From Candidatus Microgenomates bacterium (lineage in GTDB: Bacteria; Patescibacteriota; Microgenomatia; Levybacterales; UBA12049), in contig JANWKV010000035.1 in assembly GCA_025451195.1 (NCBI GenBank), positions 1 to 32,070 of the forward strand: a stretch of DNA of 32,070 nucleotides, given 5' to 3'. Positions 28,037-32,070 of this stretch are shown here, piece after piece (position 1 is the first letter of the stretch; the number at the start of each line of letters is the position of its first letter). The notes below the pieces were generated by a model. The model did not search any database and was not told the origin of the DNA. It saw nothing but the letters and a program-made list of their open reading frames with translations. A program made the translations under genes and the position numbers.

Positions 28037-28112
28037 CTTATTGTCTATTTGTTTTTTGGCTTTTGTTTCTTTTTATCCAATATATAGTTTCTCTCATGTG
28101 TAGGGCGCATAT

Positions 28113-29681
28113 ATGTTTCAACTTGCATTTTTAATTGGTTTTTTCTCATATATATTATATTTCTTGGGAATTTTTGGTTTTTTTTACAAACCGGTTTTGA
28201 TTTTTGCGGCAATTGTTTATTTTTCCGCGGGATTTATTTCTTTTTTTCCCCAAATAAAAAACTTTTTATTATCTATTAAGTTTCCGAAGTCAAAAATATT
28301 TTTTTTCTTTTTAGGACTAATTATTATACAAATCTTAATAAATTTTGTTGGAACTCTAGGACCGGAATTGGCATTTGATGCCACATGGTATCATTTAACA
28401 CTCCCCAAAATATTTTTATCGGCTCATAAAATTTTTCATATACCCGGAGGTTTGTTTTATTACTCCGACATGCCAAACCTTGGAGAATTACTTTATGCTG
28501 TTTCTCTGTCATTTGGCAGTGAAATTATTGCAAAAATAGTTCATTTTGTCTTTGGAATTCTAATTATCATAGCTATTTTCCTTTTTGGAAAAAAATATTT
28601 TAATAAAAACATCGCAATTATTTCCGCCTTAGTTTTATCAACAAATCTTGTTTTTAATTGGGAATCGATTACCGCGTATACCGATTTAATCCGCACCCTT
28701 TTTGAATTCCTTGCTTTTTGGGCAATTTTTGATTTTCAGATGTTAAAGCAAAATAAATATCTTTATCTCTCGGCAATTTTGCTGGGCTTTGCGGCTTGCG
28801 TAAAAGTTTTAAGCATTGTTAGCTTAATTATTTTTATTCCTTTAATATTTTATATTGGCCAAAAAAATCGCTTTTCCATTCGCAGCCTAATTAAGCATGT
28901 ATTGATTTTTTCGATTATAACAACTTGTATTCCTATCCCTTGGTTTATTGTTTCTTTTTTGCACACCGGAAATCCGGTTTATCCTTTTTTTACCGTCACT
29001 TACCCGATCGGAACAAACATTAATTTACTTAACCCGCTAAATTTTTTGAAAGATGTTTGGAATTTACTCACAAATTCTGCCGATCCGATTTCTCCTGTTT
29101 ATATTGGGATTTTACCCCTTGTTGTAATTTTTTATAAGAAATTTAGTTTAAAGTCTAAAACCTTGTTAATTTATTGCTGTTTTGCCATTATAGCGTGGTA
29201 TATAACACCTCAAACCGGCGGTGGAAGGTTTTTTCTTCCGTTTTTACCCGTATTTTCTTTACTCTGCGGATATATAGTCGAAAATCTACCTTCAAAAAAA
29301 TTAAAAAAAATATTAATCTATTTCGTTGTAATTCTTTCTTTTATTTCTATAGGTTTTCGAGGTATTGCAAATATAAAGTATATTCCCGTTATTACCGGTA
29401 AACAGTCAAAAGCTGATTTTTTAGCAAAAAATCTAAATTTTTCTTTTGGTGATTTTTATGATACAGACGGATTTTTTAAAAAACATATAGGCCAAAAAGA
29501 TAGAGTGCTCCTTCTTGGTTTTCACAATATTTTCTATGTTGATTTTCCTTTCACTTTAGACCAGAATGACAAATATAATTACATAGCTGTTCAGGGTGGA
29601 TCTATTCCTAAAAATTTCAAAGGCTGGAAAAAAATTTATGAAAACAAACTTACAACAGTAACATTATATGCAAAAAATTAA
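28113..29681 (+). CDS. GT-C/PMT-like multi-span membrane glycosyltransferase
   Basis: VGTLGPELAFDATWYHLTLPKIFLSAHKIFHIPGGLFYYSDMPNLGELLYAVSLSFGSEIIAKIVHF plus multiple TM helices and a C-terminal soluble domain DRVLLLGFHNIFYVDFPF...KKIYENKLTTVTLYAKN. Confidence 0.8.
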   Translation: MFQLAFLIGFFSYILYFLGIFGFFYKPVLIFAAIVYFSAGFISFFPQIKNFLLSIKFPKSKIFFFFLGLIIIQILINFVGTLGPELAFDATWYHLTLPKIFLSAHKIFHIPGGLFYYSDMPNLGELLYAVSLSFGSEIIAKIVHFVFGILIIIAIFLFGKKYFNKNIAIISALVLSTNLVFNWESITAYTDLIRTLFEFLAFWAIFDFQMLKQNKYLYLSAILLGFAACVKVLSIVSLIIFIPLIFYIGQKNRFSIRSLIKHVLIFSIITTCIPIPWFIVSFLHTGNPVYPFFTVTYPIGTNINLLNPLNFLKDVWNLLTNSADPISPVYIGILPLVVIFYKKFSLKSKTLLIYCCFAIIAWYITPQTGGGRFFLPFLPVFSLLCGYIVENLPSKKLKKILIYFVVILSFISIGFRGIANIKYIPVITGKQSKADFLAKNLNFSFGDFYDTDGFFKKHIGQKDRVLLLGFHNIFYVDFPFTLDQNDKYNYIAVQGGSIPKNFKGWKKIYENKLTTVTLYAKN

Positions 29682-30873
29682 ATTACTTCTTCTTTACGGA
29701 CTTTTTTGTTCGGTTTTTTTAGGAGAACTTGCAAGAATACCAATTATTAACGGCATCGCTGTTTCTCTTTTGGATATTTTTTGCTTTTTTATTTTTTTGG
29801 TAGTCTTCAAAGAGCAAATTGCCACAAAAAAAATTATTAGACTCCCCTTTTTTAAACCAGTTCTGGCATTTTTGGGAATTGGAACATTATCGCTTATTTT
29901 AAACGCTTACTGGCTTTCCCCTATAGAAATTTTTACGTCTTTTTTGTATGCAATCAGGTTTGCGCTTTTGGCCGGTGTTTATTTTTTTGTATCTTCTCTC
30001 AAACCGGAAATAAAAAACAAAATTCCATATTTAATGGTTTTTGTAGCGGTTGCTATAGTTTTAGTAGGTTTTGTTCAATATTTTTATATAGATTTCACAT
30101 CTTTGTCTTTTTTGGATTGGGATATACATTGGTACAGACTTTTCTCGACATTTATAGACCCAAACTTTATGGGAGTATTCCTGATTGTAAGTTTTTTTGT
30201 AGCTCTTATGCTTTTGACCAAAGTTGTGTTTAAAAAAAATAAAAAACAATATACCTTTCTTGCGATCAGCGCAATTTTACTTCTTAGCGGAGTTTTACTT
30301 ACATTTTCAAGAACAGCATTAATCAGTATTATTTTTGGACTGGCGGTTTTCGGGTTTAATTTTAAAAAGAGTAAAAAAATAGTAATTGCAGCGGCAATTT
30401 GTCTTATAATTGGTATTGGGATAATACTTTTAAATTATCAGGCAACCGAAGGAACAAAACTATTTAGGCTTACCTCAAGTGAAGCCAGAATCTCGTCTAT
30501 AAAAAGCGCACTAACAGTTATCAAAAACAACCCTCTTTTTGGAATCGGATTTGATGCTTACCGCTATGCCATGCATAAATACGGATTTGCAATATCAACA
30601 AACTGGCAATACAGCCATTCAGATGCGGGTACAGATAATAGTTTTTTATTTGTTTTTGCAACCACAGGCCTTTTGGGTTTAGCCTGCTTTTTATTTTTAC
30701 TATACGTCATTATAAAGAATATTTTAAAGGGCATAAAAACAAATTCAATGAATGTTGTTGCGCTTTCGTCTATGGCAACCATTGGGCTGAGTAGTTTTTT
30801 TATAAATGCTTTTTTCTATCCGTTAATACTAACGTGGCTTTGGGTAATAATAGGGATTACTGATCTTTCGTAA
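29668..30873 (+). CDS. O-antigen ligase / polymerase-like protein (WaaL/Wzy_C family)
   Basis: LLTFSRTALISIIFGLAVFGF; ARISSIKSALTVIKNNPLFGIGFDAYRYAM...SHSDAGTDNSFLFVFATTGLLGLACFLFLLYVI. Confidence 0.88.
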   Translation: MQKIKLLLLYGLFCSVFLGELARIPIINGIAVSLLDIFCFFIFLVVFKEQIATKKIIRLPFFKPVLAFLGIGTLSLILNAYWLSPIEIFTSFLYAIRFALLAGVYFFVSSLKPEIKNKIPYLMVFVAVAIVLVGFVQYFYIDFTSLSFLDWDIHWYRLFSTFIDPNFMGVFLIVSFFVALMLLTKVVFKKNKKQYTFLAISAILLLSGVLLTFSRTALISIIFGLAVFGFNFKKSKKIVIAAAICLIIGIGIILLNYQATEGTKLFRLTSSEARISSIKSALTVIKNNPLFGIGFDAYRYAMHKYGFAISTNWQYSHSDAGTDNSFLFVFATTGLLGLACFLFLLYVIIKNILKGIKTNSMNVVALSSMATIGLSSFFINAFFYPLILTWLWVIIGITDLS

Positions 30874-31564
30874 CATTTATATCTTTTTCAGAGGAATTTC
30901 CCGCGGAATCGGTTGCCACTACTTTTATAGTTGTCGTTCCGCCTTGTAAAGGCAGATTGTAAGAAAAATTACCGCTGTCGTCGTCAATTGCCCAAAATCC
31001 GTTTACAGTTACCTTAACATCCGGATCTGTTTTACCTTTGACTGATATATTTTCTGTTTCTTTTGGAAAATTCTGACTGTTGGAAGGCTCTTCTATTAAA
31101 AGTCCCGGCGAGGTTGTTTTATACTGAATTGTTAAACTATCGGAGAAATCGCTTTCTACGCTTCCCTTATTTGCCTTTACTTTTACAACATTATTTCCTA
31201 AAGTCAGAGCAACATCTTTAAAATGGAATGTACCATCGTCTTTTGTATCTACCGAATCAGCCAGATTATCATTTACATACAACTCTATTTTTTCTTTAGG
31301 GGCAGCATTGCCGTCAATTGTTGTTGTCGCACTGTTTGTTGCGCTAATGGAATCATTAATAATAGGTACCGCAACAAAAGTTTTGCTGCCGGAATTTGTC
31401 TGAGAACTTCCTGACCCTGCCATAAAATCACTAAAACTAATAAGAGCCGGCATCCCGTAGCGGAAAAGGAGAAATAAAACGATAACTATTCCTAAAACGC
31501 TTAAGATAAGTCTTTTTTCAGATTTCCTCTCTAAACTTTTTGACAGCCTGGATGATGTTGCCAT
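30857..31564 (-). CDS. Membrane-anchored extracytoplasmic protein with two Ig-like (glucodextranase-B/bacterial Ig type) repeats
   Basis: Single TM near the N-terminus (LILSVLGIVIVLFLLFRYGMPALISF), then TTIDGNAAPKEKIELYVNDNLADSVDTKDDGTFHFKDVALTLGNNVVKVKA and ISVKGKTDPDVKVTVNGFWAIDDDSGNFSYNLPLQGGTTTIKVVATDSAGNSSEKDINV. Confidence 0.83.
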   Translation of the reverse strand: MATSSRLSKSLERKSEKRLILSVLGIVIVLFLLFRYGMPALISFSDFMAGSGSSQTNSGSKTFVAVPIINDSISATNSATTTIDGNAAPKEKIELYVNDNLADSVDTKDDGTFHFKDVALTLGNNVVKVKANKGSVESDFSDSLTIQYKTTSPGLLIEEPSNSQNFPKETENISVKGKTDPDVKVTVNGFWAIDDDSGNFSYNLPLQGGTTTIKVVATDSAGNSSEKDINVTKDQ

Positions 31565-31689
31565 ATGTTATATATAGTATATATACTCTTCTTACTGTAT
31601 CTTACAACTATTTTATCAGAAAATGTTGTAAAATCGGTCCAGAAGATTTATGCCTAAAGCAATTTATTTGCAAAAGCCATACTTTTCTG

Positions 31690-31761
31690 AGCCGAAGGTG
31701 AGATTCGAACTCACGATCCATGCTTTACGAAAGCATTGCTCTACCACTGAGCCACTTCGGC
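31690..31761 (-). tRNA. tRNA-Thr (anticodon CGU); 3' CCA not encoded
   Basis: Reverse complement GCCGAAG-TG-GCTCAGTGGTAGAGC-A-ATGCT-TTCGTAA-AGCAT-GGATC-GTGAG-TTCGAAT-CTCAC-CTTCGGC-T. All four stems pair; anticodon CGT; sequence after the discriminator is not CCA. Confidence 0.95.
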
Positions 31762-31872
31762 GATTCTAACTTTCCAGAGCTAAAACTTTGTTGGGCATTA
31801 CTCACACAAAACAATTGTAGAAAATTTTAATAAAATAAGCAATTAAATCTCAAAGTACTTTAATATAGGTTA

Positions 31873-31900
31873 TTGACATAAAATTTTCTTCTGTTAGAAT
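31873..31900 (+). promoter_or_regulatory. Sigma70-type promoter TTGACA-N16-TAGAAT for the 31910 gene
   Basis: TTGACA at 31873-31878, TAGAAT at 31895-31900, ATG at 31910. Confidence 0.75.
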
Positions 31901-31909
31901 ATCAAAAAT

Positions 31910-32070
31910 ATGCCAATAGCTACACGAGGATTTAATCCAGGGAACAGAGGATCATTTAAAGAAGCAGGTTCTGCTGTTATAAATCAGGTAAAAGGTTTCC
32001 GAACAGCAGCGCTTGAACAAGGAAGAATCTCAGCAGCCAAAGAATTAGTAAATCTTTCCCCAGCAGCAAG
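31910..32070 (+). CDS. Partial hypothetical protein, truncated by window end
   Basis: MPIATRGFNPGNRGSFKEAGSAVINQVKGFRTAALEQGRISAAKELVNLSPAA..., open to the window end, preceded by a near-consensus promoter. Confidence 0.65.
   Translation, partial: MPIATRGFNPGNRGSFKEAGSAVINQVKGFRTAALEQGRISAAKELVNLSPAA

Noticed and set aside
28021-28134. Small plus-strand ORF MAKKITYCLFVFWLLFLFIQYIVSLMCRAHICFNLHF with a hydrophobic stretch
   Set aside because: Overlaps the ends of both neighbouring genes in another frame; hydrophobicity is expected from T-rich sequence and there is no independent support.
765-31414. Many 60-109 aa ORFs in the track lying antisense or out of frame inside larger genes (e.g. 765..953, 2362..2658, 4924..5253, 5319..5525, 8870..9097, 16122..16340, 22066..22269, 31223..31414)
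   Set aside because: They are fully contained in, or largely overlap, well-supported coding genes and show no family motifs; expected shadow ORFs.
31763-31768. TAGAAT on the minus strand just upstream of tRNA-Thr as its -10 box
   Set aside because: It lies 1 nt from the mature 5' end, so transcription would start inside the tRNA; the real promoter must be further upstream.
31650-31769. Plus-strand 39-aa ORF MPKAIYLQKPYFSEPKVRFELTIHALRKHCSTTEPLRRF
   Set aside because: It is antisense to tRNA-Thr; the VRFEL...STTEPL pattern is the classic spurious translation of a tRNA complement.
1-32070. Alternative genetic code (UGA = Gly, known in some CPR groups)
   Set aside because: TGA serves as the stop in several ATGA junctions (4818, 18728(-), 19993(-), 25982) and genes end sensibly there; standard bacterial code fits.
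1-32070. CRISPR arrays, IS elements, integrases or long direct repeats
   Set aside because: Read through both strands: no regularly spaced repeats, transposase or recombinase motifs seen. Homopolymeric A/T runs are compositional.

Overview
AT-rich 32 kb window holding one dense cell-surface glycan locus. The overall style (compact overlapping genes, no encoded tRNA CCA, few Shine-Dalgarno motifs, UGA used as stop) suggests a Patescibacteria/CPR-like bacterium, but that is inference. I support about 27 protein genes and one tRNA. They are: GT2 glycosyltransferases (one fused to a GT-C membrane module), one GT4, about eight GT-C/PMT/YfhO-like multi-span membrane proteins, a Wzx-type flippase, an O-antigen ligase/polymerase-like protein, four SAM methyltransferases (one of the NDP-sugar C-methyltransferase type), three SDR nucleotide-sugar enzymes, a WecC-like nucleotide-sugar dehydrogenase, a two-gene transketolase-like pair with no third (TK_C) domain, a membrane-anchored Ig-like protein, and tRNA-Thr(CGU). 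The most interesting signals are: (i) the minimal split transketolase in a promoter-driven operon with an SDR and GT2, possibly making an unusual branched sugar; (ii) a GT2::GT-C fusion and an apparently split GT-C with its ectodomain encoded by a separate gene; (iii) repeated placement of TATAAT-like boxes 6-14 nt before start codons, implying leaderless or near-leaderless mRNAs; (iv) palindromic -10 elements in divergent gaps that look like bidirectional promoters; (v) all four convergent gene pairs overlapping tail-to-tail. Product calls come from motif and family recognition by eye. No database search was run.
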